Assembly: GCF_011075055.1 (NCBI RefSeq)
Contig: NC_058155.1
Location: 248,001-312,000, forward strand
Source of the DNA: Mangifera indica
Lineage: Eukaryota; Streptophyta; Magnoliopsida; Sapindales; Anacardiaceae
Length of the DNA stretch: 64,000 nucleotides
Direction: 5' to 3'
Under the pieces are notes generated by a model. That model saw only the letters and a list, made by a program, of their open reading frames with translations, was not told where the DNA came from and made no database searches. Of this stretch, positions 11,428 to 22,743 are shown one piece after another (position 1 is the stretch's first letter; each line of letters opens with the position of its first letter). The translations under genes and the position numbers were made by a program.

Positions 11428-13074
11428 ATGATGACAAACACATATGCACTTTAAGGAATTTTATAAAATGTATCAATGAATGTATTACCTTGAAGTTAAG
11501 AAACACTTGATTTTAAAAATATTTGCAAGAGTTCGCCTTAAAAAATCAAGTTTCCTCCCCCTAAATATATGCAAATAATAATATATTCAACATTAATCTC
11601 ATCAATCAAATATATTCTCATCAAAATATCCACAACATATATCCTCATCAAAATATCTACAATATCCACAACATCAAAGCATCAATCGTCAATCAAACTT
11701 TTCTCCCCCTTTGTTATTATCAAAAAGAATAAAGCAATGGATAAAAAGATATAATCAAGGAGACAAAATAATGTAAAAGCAAATAACCACCAAAGTGGCC
11801 CAAAAATAATCATCAAAGCTTAGTGCATAAATATAATGTCTAAATAAGTATAAGCGTCAAAATAAGAGCATTAACAATTCAAACAAGATAAAACATCAAA
11901 GCATGTGGAAAGGCCATAGACATTAAATATCACATCCATAATCATAATCAAATGTATCCGTAATCAAATATAGAATATAACATGTGTAATTTCTCCCCCT
12001 TTGTCATTATAAAAAAAGAAAAATGCAAGATATATATCCACAAGGCAAAGAAAGACTAAAATACCTTAATATATATATAGAAGATATGATTATCAAGGCT
12101 AAACCAATGACAAAAAGAAGTCCAAACAATCATAATCATCCAAGTAAGAGTACTAATGCTTAGACAATATAAAGTATAAGTTCATGAAAAATACACGAAT
12201 ATATCACATAAATTAACAAGTGCTTAACTATGCACAAACTAATCACATAATTATCAATTTAAATAAAATGAAGCACGAGTAAGTTTTCAAATGGAAAATA
12301 GAGAAGAAGTATAAATGCCATATTGAGTGCAATAAAATGTGATGAAATGCACCATGGCTTCGAATGTATGTACAAGGGCAAAAATGTAGATCTACATGAA
12401 CATTCACACATTTGAAATTGAATACACACCCAAGTTAAAAATGGTGAGAGAAATCCAATGGTATAGTTGAAATCCAAAAAGGATGAACGAAAAAGGTATT
12501 TTAAGACAAAAACTGAATTTTGGATGAATTGGAGCAAAATTCAAAATTTTAGGGTCTAAAGTCTTTAGAGATTTTGTTGAAAATTTAGGTGAACTATGAT
12601 GTTTTTGAAAGAGAATTTTGGTTAGAAAGTGTAGAAAATATGTTAGGAACCAATTTGATAAAAAAAAGTTGAAGAAACATGATGTAAAAAGTGGAGAAAC
12701 ATTTGCCCTTATACATTGCAGAATACTATAGCAAACGGTCGATCGAATTTTGACAAATTAGGTTGATCGAATTTTCCAATTCGTCAGCCGAATTCTGCAA
12801 AATTCTAGTGTATATTTTATGCACTTTGTTGTCCCATATTGAGTATAAACAAGCCAAAATGATCCAACTATGCAATTTTGACTCAATAACATAAAGTACA
12901 ATGAAATTTGATGCTAAATATGAGGAAAAATTAAATCAAGCACATTAAAAATTAATGCAAGAATAATTGGTACAAGAAAACTATCAATGATGGTTAAACA
13001 TGAAATGATGCATAAAACATATATTGACATTTTCAATTAATCTAAAACACCACAATGATATGTAAGTGCAAATG
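11428..13074 (-). other. copia-1 region between RNase H and 3' LTR
   Basis: About 1.65 kb of AT-rich sequence follows the RNase H stop. SIRE-type relatives can carry an extra (env-like) ORF here; I see only a 92-codon open frame (12537-12259), with no recognisable signal peptide, coiled coil or family motif. Words of the LTR palindrome type (ggtcgatcgaatt, gttgatcgaatt) recur at 12728-12800. I make no coding call. Confidence 0.55.
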
Positions 13075-16000
13075 CTAATATGGTGATTCCATGATCCCAA
13101 GTTCACCTCTCATTTTGCAAAAACGTTCTTCCCCAAGAGGTTTTGTAAAAATATCCGTAAGTTGATTTTCGGTGGATATAAAGTCAAGACAAATATCACC
13201 TTTTTGAACATGATCTCGAATAAAATGATATCTAATTTCTATATGTTTGGTTCGAAAGTGTTGAATGAGATTTTTGGATAAGCTAATAGCACTTGTGTTG
13301 TCACACAAGATTCGAGTTTTAGATAGGCTAACTCTATAATCCCTAAGAGTTTGTTGCATCCACAAGGCTTGAGCACAACAACAACCGGCGGCAATATATT
13401 TCGCTTCCGCGATTGATAAAGCTACGGAGTTTTGTTTCCTTGAAAACCATGAAACTAATGCATGTCCTAGAAAATGACAAGTACCACTAGTACTTTTTCT
13501 ATCGACTTGGCTTCTAGCAAAGTCGGCATCCGAATAGCTCACTAGGTCAAAAGACATTTCTCTAGGATACCAAAACCCTAAAAATCTAGTGCCATGTAAA
13601 TATTTGAAGATTCTTTTAAGGGCTTTTAAATGAGATTCCTTAAGACATGATTGGAATCAAGCACACAAGCACACACTAAACATAATATCAGTTCTACTAG
13701 CGGTTAAATATAAAAGAGAGCCAATCATACCTCTATACATTTTAACATCAATATTTGGCCCACTCTCATCTTTGGTGAGCTTGATAGTTGAACTCATTGG
13801 TGTGCTTGAAGCTTTTAGTCCTTCCATGCCAAACTTCTTTAATAAGTACACACTAAACATAATAACAGGTCTACTAGCGGTTAAATATAAAAGAGAGCCA
13901 ATCATACCTCTATACATTTTAACATCAACATTTGACCCACTCTCATCTTTGGTGTGCTTGATAGTTGAACTCATTGGTGTGTTTGAAGCTTTTAGTCCTT
14001 CCATGCCAAACTTCTTTAATAAGTCCTTGATGTATGAAGATTGGTTGATGAAGATACCCTCTTTCCTTTGCTTGATATTAAGTCCGAGAAAATACTTGAG
14101 TTCTCCCATCATGCTCATTTCAAATTCTTTGCTCATAAGGTTAGAAAATTCTTCACACAAGGAGACATTAGTAGATCCAAAGATGATATCATCAACATAA
14201 ATTTGAACCAAAAGTATATCATTTTCTTTTCTCTTAATAAACAATGTAGTATCTACTTTTCCAATGCAAAAATCTTTTTCAAGCAAGAATTTGCTAAAAC
14301 GTTCATACCATGCTCGATGTGCTTGTTTCAAACCATAAAGAGCTTTTTGAAGTTTAAAAACATGGTTTGGGAAATCATGACTTTCAAACCCAGGAGGTTG
14401 TTCAACATAAACTTCCTCCATGATAAATCCATTTAAGAAAGCACTTTTGACATCCATTTGATATAAAATAAAATTTTTAGAACATGCAAATGCCAAAAGC
14501 ATCCTAATGGATTCTAGTCTAGCTATCGGTGCAAAAGTTTCTTCAAAATCTATTCCCTCTTTTTGGTTGTAGCCTTGAGCCACTAATCTAGCTTTATTTC
14601 TAACAACCACTCCGGACTCATCCATTTTGTTTCTAAAAACCCATTTTGTGCCAATAACGGATTGATGATCCAGACGAGGGACTAGTTTCCAAACATTATT
14701 TCTTTCGAATTTATTTAGTTCCTCTTGCATGGCTAAAATCCAAAATTCATCATTTAATGCATCATGAAATGTTTTTGGTTCAAATTGTGAAAGAAATGCT
14801 AAATTATTGCAAAGATTAAAGGTTGATCTAGTTTTAACACCTTGATTTTCCTCACTAATAATTAATTCTTTAGGATGAGCATTTGCATACCTTCAAGCCT
14901 TAGGAAGATCTTTATCTTTATCTTCTTCATGTTTTAGCTCTTGGTTTGCTTCATCCTTATCATCATTTGGTGAATCATGAATTTCCATTTGGTCTCCATT
15001 TTTAACTTGATCATCATCAATATCAACTTGCACACTAGTTGAAGGATTAGATTCATCAAAAATAACATGCATGGATTCCTCAACTACTAGTGTCCTTTTG
15101 TTAAACACTCTATATGCTTTGCTAGATGATGAATATCCGAGAAAAATGCCAATGTCTGATTTTGATTCAAATTTTCCTAAGTTTTCTTTTGTGTTCAAAA
15201 TAAAGCATTTGCATCCAAAAACTTTAAAATAACCAATATTTGGTTTTTTGTTTTTCCAAAGTTCATATGAAGTTTTATCTAAAGATGGTCTTAGTAAAAC
15301 ACGATTTAAAACATAGCATGCGGTGTTTACGGCTTCCGCCCAAAAATATTGAGGTAAAATTTTTTCATTTAACATGGTTCTAGCCATCTCTTGAATTGTC
15401 CTATTCTTTCTTTCAACAACACCATTTTGTTGGGGAGTTCTAGGACAAAAGAATTGATGTTCAATACCATGCTCATCACAAAAGTTTTTGAATAAATGAT
15501 TTTCAAATTCTCCCCCATGATCACTTCTAATGCAAGAAATATGCATTTCTTTTTCATCACCAACAATAACAAAAGCATAATGTTTTCCACTTAGGCTTGC
15601 GGTTCTTGAAGGACCAAAAAGATCAATATGAAGAAGTTGTAAAGGTCTAGATGTAGAAATATGAGTTTTACTTTTAAAAGAATTTTTTGTTTGTTTACCA
15701 AATTGACATGCATCACAAATTTTATCTTTAATAAAATCTATTTTCGGAAGACCTTTTACAAGCTCCTTCTTGGAGATTTTTGAAATCAAGTCCATGCTAG
15801 CATGACCTAATCTTTTATGCCACAACCAACTATTTTCATGCAATGCGGAGAAACATAGATTTTCATGAGATGCATTTTCTACATCTATAGTGTAAACATT
15901 TCCATCTCTATTTCCTACACAACTTGTTTTTCCATCATTCATATTTTCTATAGTGAAACTATTTGGCTCAAAATGACTTTAAATCCTTTATCACATAGTT

Positions 16001-16220
16001 GACTAATGCTAAGGAGATTATGCTTAAGACTATCTACCAAAAGAACATTTTCAATGATAATATGAGAGTTGTTACCAATATCTCCAATGCCAATAATTTT
16101 ACCCTTCGCATTGTCTCCAAAGGTGACATGTCCTCCATCTTTCTTGCTTATTGTCGAGAAAAGTGAAATTTCTCCGGTCATGTGTCTTGAGCAAGCACTA
16201 TCGAGGAACCATTTGCTTTT
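13075..16220 (-). pseudogene. copia-1 pol: protease, integrase, RT and RNase H
   Basis: The protease motif DSACSRHMT is at about 16210-16180. The integrase region (15942-14893) has the WHKRLGHAS zinc-binding start, CDACQFGK, core residues HIDLFGPS, RSDHGGEF and NGVVERKNRT with the DX35E spacing, and LGYSSSSKAYRV near its end. RT (14730-13657) has [20 protein letters not shown] and the YVDD box at about 14181-14205. RNase H (13557-13075) has DADFA, STSGTCHFLG and DNTSAISL. From 15942 to 13075 the frame is continuous except for a TGA at 14893 (a Trp position) and a TGA at 13657 (CGA to TGA at an Arg position). A frame break lies near 15945. The integrase core lacks about 30 residues and RT has a 59-residue duplication. 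Confidence 0.93.
13671..14024 (-). repeat. 177-bp in-frame tandem duplication inside copia-1 RT
   Basis: Copies at about 13671-13847 and 13848-14024 encode the same 59-residue block, [13 protein letters not shown]...[10 protein letters not shown], twice. The copies differ at several residues (N/S, H/L, S/P, V/I), so both have drifted since duplication. The period is exactly 59 codons. Confidence 0.9.
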
Positions 16221-16259
16221 CTTCCTTTTATTTTTTGGTTCCTAAACACAATGGGAGAT

Positions 16260-18040
16260 TCAAGAATTTGTCTTAGGTACCCAAATCATGTTGGATCCTT
16301 GGTGGTTAGTTTTTGTTCCCTTAGGAACCCACACTTTCTTAGTGCCCATATGATGTTTTTTTTGAATTGGGCAAGATGATAAGATATGACCTTTATTTCC
16401 ACAATAATTGCAAGTTATATTTGATTCACTTGAAGTTGAGGCTTTAACAAAATAATTTTTTAAGTATTTTGCCTTGATAAAAGGTTTATAACCAAGTCCT
16501 CTTTTGTTTAAAACTCCCTTTTGTACACTAAACATTTTATCAAGAATATCTTTTCCATTTTTAAATTTTAAAACTATTTCACTTAAATCCTTTGCTCCCA
16601 TTTTTAAAACTTCAATTTCATTTTCTATAATTTCTTTTTCTCTTTTAGCTAAGCAAAGATCATTTTCAAACTTTTGTTTTTTTTTTTTAAAAATGGAACA
16701 CTTGTTTTCTTCATTTTCTTTTCCTTTAAGCTTAAGGATTTTTTGGTTAAGGGTTTCATTTTGTTTCTTTAAGGACTCACTTTCCTTTTCCAAATTAAAA
16801 TTTTTCTTTTTAAGGGTTGCATTTTTAGACATGTAAAGAGCAAGTTTTTCATTAATCTCTTCAAGTGTATCATATAACTCTTCATATGAGGGGTTTTCAT
16901 CTATCTCATCATTTATGTCATCTAAATCATCAAAAGTATTAGATGAGTTAGAGTTAGTTACCTCATTATTTGTAATTGCCATGAAACACATGTTGGCCAC
17001 TTCATTATCCTCCTTTTCGGATCCACTTTCATCGCTATCATCCCACGTAGCCTTCATTGCTTTCTTTTTCGATCTACCAATTTTGAGGAGAGGGCAATCA
17101 TATTTGATGTGTCCCGGCTTCTTGCATTCATAGCACACAACTTGTTCTTTCCTTTGTCTTTCTCCCCTTTCACTTTAGAAGCATCCCTTTTTATGAAGTT
17201 TCCATTTCTTCTTAGCTTTCTATTCCTTAGAAGCTTTCCAATCTTTCTACTCAAGAGTGCAATGTCTTCATCTTCATCATTTGATGTCTCATTTTCCTCT
17301 TCTAGGAACTTTTCATTCTCTTTGATAGATGATTTGAAGGCGATACTCTTTTTCTTCTTCTTCATTTCTTCAATTTGTCGTTGCTTCATAGTAAGCTCAT
17401 GAGTGAGAAGTGAACTTAAAAGCTCTTCAAGAGGTAGAGTCTTGATATCTTTTGCTTCTTCGATTGCCATCACTTTTGGATCCCAAGAGGGAGGCAAACA
17501 CCTAAAAAGTTTCTTGACATTTTCTTGGTTAGTATAAACTTTACCAAGATTTTTCAATTCATTCACAATAGTAATAAATCTATCAAACTTGTCACTAATA
17601 GTTTCATTTTCATTCATCTTAAACAACTCGTATGAGTGTGTGAGCATGCTAATTTTAGTCTCCTTGACTTGTGAAGTCCCCTCATTTGACACCATCAATA
17701 ATTCTCAAATTTCTTTAGCCAAGGTACAAGCTTGTACCTTGTTAAAGTTATATTCATTTAATGCACAATATAACACATTCATAGCTCTAGCATTAATGGC
17801 AATATTCTTCTTATCTTGAGGGGTCATTTCTTCCCTAGTTTTGGGCACTTGTTTTCCATCTACTTCTTTCATAGGAACAAAAGGTCCATCTAGCACTATA
17901 TCCCACAATTCATAATCACTTTGAAGGAAAATCGACATACGATTTTTCCAATGGGCATATCTAGTGCCATTAAACAATGACGGTCTATTAGGGGCAAGCC
18001 CTTCACTAACGGTATGAGATTTTCCTAGATTCATGACCAT
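16260..18040 (-). pseudogene. copia-1 gag with two CCHC zinc knuckles
   Basis: The ATG at 18040 opens MVMNLGKSHTVSEGLAP, then RYAHWKNRMSIFLQ (the DUF4219/UBN2-type gag start). A TGA (Trp position) at about 17702 breaks it. The gag core continues at 17698-17054 with LFKMNENETISDKFDRF and LFRCLPPSWDPKVMAIEEA. A frameshift near 17130 leads to the first knuckle, CYECKKPGHIKYDC, at 17135. A Lys/Glu-rich, probably coiled-coil stretch of about 150 residues follows, then a second knuckle, CNYCGNKGHILSSC, near 16400. It would form the virus-like particle and bind RNA; here it is broken at two points. Confidence 0.9.
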
Positions 18041-18078
18041 TGCTCTAAACGGTTAAGTTTATGAGAATGAGCAACCAA

Positions 18079-18090
18079 GCTCTGATACCA
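18079..18090 (-). other. copia-1 primer-binding site (initiator Met tRNA)
   Basis: The minus strand reads TGGTATCAGAGC two bases inside the 5' LTR, the standard complement of the plant initiator tRNA-Met 3' end. Confidence 0.95.
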
Positions 18091-18092
18091 AT

Positions 18093-19531
18093 TGTAGGAT
18101 CAAATGGCCTAAGAGGGGGGTGAATTAGGCAATTTTAAAACAATCTTTACCAAATTTGAGAATTAAAACAATTTATTCAAATCAATTAATGTTGCCTATT
18201 TTTAATCCAATTTATGAGAATAACTAAAATATTCCAAATAATCAATACAATCAAAATAACATAACATAAAGTATGAGTTTAAGGGAAGAGAAAATCAAAC
18301 AAGCGATGTATAGTGGTTCGGCTCAACCCGGCCTACGTCCACTCCTCCAAGCTTTCTCCCTTGGAGCATTCCACTAATCCTTGGTTGACCTAAACCTCAA
18401 CCAAGCTTTTCTTCACAACCAAAATAGCTTCCAAGGTGCTATTAACCTTTACAAACGTTGAAACTCAATTTCTCTCACAAGAAATTTTCTAATCTCTCCA
18501 AGAGTGAACCTCACTCTTTTATAGTACGAGTTTTAGTATAAAATTGAAATATGATCTCTCAATGAGTGTATATGAAAGTTTAAAGCTTAGTACAACCCAA
18601 TGCAAATGAAATTACAAAGTGTATGAGCAAGGGTTTTGATTAGAGAAAAGAATTTGCAAATGAATAGCTCAAAATTAATTTGCTCTCAAATATGTGAAAG
18701 TTCTTGGTCGCAAAAGTTCTTTTCGAACGAATTCCATTGGGTTTATATAGGGGGAAATAAGGAAAGTTACCATTGTGCACAAAGAATAGCCGTTTTAGTT
18801 TTCCAGAAAATGCACAATTCGATCGATCTGATGTAATTCGGTCAACCGGATGTGACGTGACACTTCCGTGGAGCTTACGTGGCACTAGCCGTTGGAAAAA
18901 TTCAAACCAAAATTTGGTTGATCGAATTTAATTCGGTTGACCGAATTTTTAGAAGCCAAAATACATAGCTTCTGGACAATTCGAAAGCTGATTCGGTCGG
19001 TCAAATTCGGTCGACCAAATTTTTTATTTTCCCCCTAAAGTTTCAAAAATCACAATTTGACCCCTAAATCTTTGAAAAGTGACCATTTAACCCATTTTTG
19101 AAAATTCTTTCAACACCAACTTTAAGATATGAAAATGTAGTTCACAAAACTTCATTATTTTAAATGAATTAATAAACTTTAGTGAAAAAATTGGCTTAAC
19201 CCAATAAGTTTGAAAAATGACATTTTAACCCAAAATGTAAAAGATATAAAAATGAGTTTTCAAGTGAGCTATCCCATGCAAATAGATATTCTAATCAAAA
19301 CGAATGCTTCAAATTACAAACATGTCTACCTAAACTTGAGTTTTACTTCAAATCTTCAAGAATTCTTCACTTGAGCCTTGTCTTTCATTTCTATCTTTAA
19401 ATTCCTTCAAGTGCATTAGATAAATTCTTGTAATCTAAACACACACTCAAGTAAAATCATTAGTTAATATGCTTAGGGACATATTAGTTTGTTATTATCA
19501 AAATTAGAGCATATGACTCCTTGAGTCAACA
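18093..19531 (-). repeat. copia-1 5' LTR (right copy)
   Basis: Starts tgtaggatca and ends gagtcaaca, followed by target duplication cttac. It contains the promoter-like TATATAAAC motif (minus strand) at about 18738-18752, followed on the minus strand by the leader toward gag. It carries a short segment near 18915-18945, including attcggttgaccgaatt, that the left copy lacks. Confidence 0.95.
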
Positions 19532-19536
19532 CTTAC

Positions 19537-20775
19537 TATTACACCCATCAATCAGTAGTTTTCACACATTTGAATTAACAGAGCACTACTCTTCAAATAT
19601 ATTTTTTACATTGTGAATCATTAGTTTCAGTAGAAGAGTAAAAAATTTGTCTTACCATGTATACCAAGTGTTCACCTTCTTCTTCTATCACTTCTTTCTT
19701 TTCAACGTTCTTTTCTCTATCCTATTCTTGTTGTGACATGTTAATGAATTTCCTTTTAGGACAATTACTTAATTTGTGCTTAATTTTATTGCACTTGAAA
19801 CACTTCAAACCCTTACTTGGCTTAAACGTCTTTTTTCTCTTCAATTATATTGGTTTAGGCTTGGTTTCTTGTGTTTCCATGTCATTTCGAATTATAAGGT
19901 TCTTTACTTCAATCTTTTTTCACTTATTTATGTTACTTTACGATAGTCTTCTATTCTTCAAGATTCTTTCAACCTAAAAAACCAAATTTTAAGCTTGATC
20001 TATAGACCATATGTTTTGCATTACTAAGTGATTTTGAATAGAATAGTTCAGCCCATTCACATACCTTACAACTTGTTAGTCTTTGGTCTTACTTAAGTTA
20101 TATTGGGATTGTAGTTGTAGAAACTCTTTTGTATAGGCAGCTAGTGTTCTGGTTCGTCAGTAGCAATTTTGAAGTTGTTGGAACAATGTCTACAAGTAAT
20201 CAAATGGTCAAAAATGAGACTTCAACAAAGCTTTCATCGGCTCTTAATCTCTCATAATTGGTTGTCCTTTATCCTCAATTGTTCTTGATGTGTTTGTCAC
20301 CATGCATTAGCTCCTCCCTTTAATTTATAAACTACTAAGTTTATTTTTTGTGCAGGCTTAATTTGCATAATATCAAAAAATTGCTCCACTTCATACAACC
20401 AATCAAGAAATTGCTTAATATCCATTACACCATTGAAATTAGGATCGGCCTTGAGTTGTAAGGTTTACGATTTTGACAAACTCTGATATTTTTTAATTAT
20501 GGCTTCGAGATATAATCACCTTCTAATTCTTCATCTACTCCTTGCTCAGTTGTGTAGAAACTTCTTCTCTTCATAGTTGCATTCACCTAGGAAGAATTAA
20601 AACTATCTTTTGTAGATTAAGAGCAGTTTGTGTAAGTTGTGATGTAGATAAGTTGGCTTGTATCTCATTGACCCGTGTAGTTAGTCCCTCTATGGCTCTA
20701 ACTAATGTTGCGATTTGTTACTTCAAATTAGCATGCCAATATGATTTTTCCCAATGCCCAACCATCTCAAGACAA
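19537..20775 (-). pseudogene. gypsy-1 gag and start of protease, degenerate
   Basis: The minus strand shows a CCHC zinc knuckle, CFKCNKIKHKLSNC, at about 19802-19760. Nearer the copia-1 site, an LLIDGCNS stretch (about 19560-19537) is the protease active-site region. The protease continues on the far side of copia-1 at 9983 in the same frame once the duplicated cttac is counted once. The remaining gag is broken by stops. Much of 20500-20790 is leader and N-terminal gag without clear motifs. Confidence 0.75.
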
Positions 20776-20788
20776 GGCTCTAATACCA
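20776..20788 (-). other. gypsy-1 primer-binding site
   Basis: The minus strand reads TGGTATTAGAGCC two bases inside the right LTR. This matches the initiator tRNA-Met complement with one C-to-T change. Confidence 0.8.
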
Positions 20789-20790
20789 CC

Positions 20791-21396
20791 TGACATAGGA
20801 CAAAAACTGATAGGATTATGACATCATTCACAAGATGCTTAAGGTTGATATCGTTTAACAAATGCAAAGGGATACCAAGAATTCTTGCAAGCTTTGCAAT
20901 GGAATTAGTAAGAAAACTCAAATAAGAAATTTTATTAATAACTTGAATTGATTGTTTTGAATAACAAAACTTACGTTTTTATATAGGTTTATTTCTCCTA
21001 ACTAGACTAGAAAAATATAAAACATAAGGAAAACTATTTTAATTAAACTTTCCTAAATAATAACTTTCTAAATTTATTATTTGCTAAATCAAAATAGGAT
21101 ACTGACCAAAAATAAAAATAGGACTCTTAACTTATTTAGGAAAAATAATATTAATAAAACTCTATTAATTAAATAAGACTTAGGATTCTTTATTTCACAT
21201 GCATAAAGCTTCCTTCATGGTTCCATATCATCATGCATGCCTATGTTATCATGCCACATCGCTAAATAAGTTGTCACATCATATGTCATGTTATCCTTAG
21301 GTGCCATATCATCAACCTTCCTTTGATAATTTTTTTTTTTTTTTTGCATTTTGAATGTTTTCCACCTTACCATCTTCTTTCCTTGGTCCTTCATTA
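20791..21396 (-). repeat. gypsy-1 5' LTR (right copy)
   Basis: Starts tgacataggac and ends ccttcatta, followed by agtta. It is clearly homologous to 6335-6927 but visibly diverged. A minus-strand TATA motif lies near 20982-20992. Confidence 0.8.
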
Positions 21397-21928
21397 AGTT
21401 AGTCTACCTGTATAAAAGAAGGACTTGCTCCTCCAAGAAGTAATTATTCCTAGAATCTTATCCACTAATGATTTGCAATCCTTCTCAGAGAGCTTGGAAG
21501 ACAATAGGGATGCCAAGATATTTAAAAGGAAGCCTAACTTTTCTAACATGAAGACATTACTTTTGGAGTTACTAGTCTTACGCCTAGACCAATTATAAAA
21601 AGTCCCAAGCACTAGAGCTTTTAAAAAAGCCAACAAGCTGATTATTTAAGTTAATGGAGAATGTAGGAGTAGTAATGCATTATTAAACCCAATTAACAAA
21701 AACCCTAGGGATTTCTACGATTTTGATAATAGTAAGGACAAAATTCAAGTCCACCGTATCATAGGCCTTCATTAAATTCACTTTGATAGCACATCTCTTT
21801 CTACTCTTGTCTTCTTTGTGAAAATAAAGTAGAAACTGTTGGCAAGGAAGGATGTTATCTCTAATGTTTCTACCCCACAAAGGCCGCTTGCATTTTATTG
21901 ATAAAGCTAAGAAGGATCACCTTTAGTC
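21397..21928 (-). pseudogene. LINE (L1-type) reverse transcriptase ORF, upstream fragment
   Basis: The minus strand encodes a plant L1-type RT: WGRNIRDNILPCQQF, RCAIKVNLMKAYDTVD at about 21800-21740 (the usual KVDL-KAYD-VDW motif), FVNWV, and further on KLSEKDCKSLVDKIL and SWRSKSFFYTGRL. The YADD block between these is missing or decayed. The ORF is cut at 21396 by gypsy-1 and at 21929 by the gypsy-2 LTR; just inside the right edge it reads LLSFINKMQ. Confidence 0.82.
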
Positions 21929-22743
21929 TGTGAACCTCATATACCAATATGGCATCCCTAGTCAATAATTAGAATCATAACCCCACAAAAGATTAAAATA
22001 GGTTTATTGAGAAAACATTGACCCAATGATTATGGACAATCACAAACCAAAGGCATAAGACACCACTCCCAAGAACAAGTAAAGAAGGTGGGAGATAAGT
22101 CAAGTTTGATCCCCACAAGTGTTAGCTTGATAAAATCACAAAATTCATAAAAAACAAAAGGAATTTTTTTTTTTTAAAATTCAATAATCAAAGGCAGTTG
22201 TGTAGTTTAGAGTTACACAACCCCTTATATAGGAAAAACAATCTTAAACCAACTAGGATATAACTAATCCTAGCAAAACCCTAAAATCAAACAAATAGGC
22301 TTAAGTTAAAATAAGGGTTTTTTAAACCCAAAAAAAAATATATGCTAAAATAAATAAAGGTAAGCATAATTGAACATAATTTAAGTATAATTTAAAACCC
22401 AAAAATGTAGCCCCCATATAAAGATAATAAGTGTTGCCTCCAATCGTATGACCTACCATAAATTAGGCCCAAGTCGCATATTCTCGTTTGTGTTTTGCCC
22501 TAATTGTTCTCAATCTTGATCTTCTTAGACTTGAATGATGTTTTTAAGCCTTTGTGACTCCATTAAGTTGTCCAAATCATGTTGTGTATGACACTTGTCC
22601 CAAATATCTTTGATTAGTCCAATTAATGCTTTGTTCATTCTCTTAGCTTTGATTTGACCCTTGTTATTGGTCCACCATTAATGTGAAAAGGATTATTGGA
22701 GCTGCCTTATCATCTTTCATGATTGCTACCTTGATTTCCATCA
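21929..22743 (-). repeat. gypsy-2 3' LTR
   Basis: Starts about tgtgaacctcatata and ends ttgatttccatca. It shares long words with the LTRs at 32010 and 33107 (for example ttgacccaatgattatgga and the order of blocks) at a similar length (815 against 821 and 866). A minus-strand TATA motif (CCTATATAAGG) lies near 22232-22243. Confidence 0.75.

Larger units (their letters stand above)
9989..19531 (-). mobile_element. Ty1/copia LTR retrotransposon, 9.5 kb (copia-1), SIRE/Opie-like
   Basis: A complete element with TG...CA termini, long LTRs (9989-11412 and 18093-19531), a perfect 5-bp target duplication cttac (9984-9988 and 19532-19536), primer-binding site 18079-18090 and polypurine tract 11415-11427. 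Coding order on the minus strand is gag-protease-integrase-RT-RNase H, diagnostic of Ty1/copia. It sits inside the protease region of gypsy-1. The two LTRs differ at about six positions in their first 250 bases by my own comparison, so the insertion is fairly recent. The long gag, the roughly 1.4-kb LTRs and the 1.6-kb tract after RNase H fit the SIRE/Opie (Maximus) lineage; that lineage call is inference. Confidence 0.95.
6335..21396 (-). mobile_element. Ty3/gypsy LTR retrotransposon (gypsy-1), itself split by a copia element
   Basis: Two diverged direct LTRs (6335-6927 and 20791-21396) flank a minus-strand gag-pol. The element interrupts a LINE reverse transcriptase, whose halves lie at 5860-6334 and 21397-21928. 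Matching flanks agtta (6330-6334 and 21397-21401) support a target duplication if the LTR ends in ...cattcatta; the canonical CA end would fall three bases earlier. The primer-binding site lies at 20776-20788. The interior is in two pieces, 6928-9983 and 19537-20790, because a copia element inserted in the protease region. LTR divergence and many stops mark it as old. Confidence 0.85.

Noticed and set aside
12259..12537. Possible env-like ORF downstream of copia-1 pol
   Set aside because: The position fits SIRE-type elements, but 92 codons without signal peptide, coiled coil or conserved motif is not enough.
13772..14436. Plus-strand open frames of 131-142 codons inside copia-1
   Set aside because: They are antisense shadows of the minus-strand RT, and their internal repeat comes from the 177-bp duplication.
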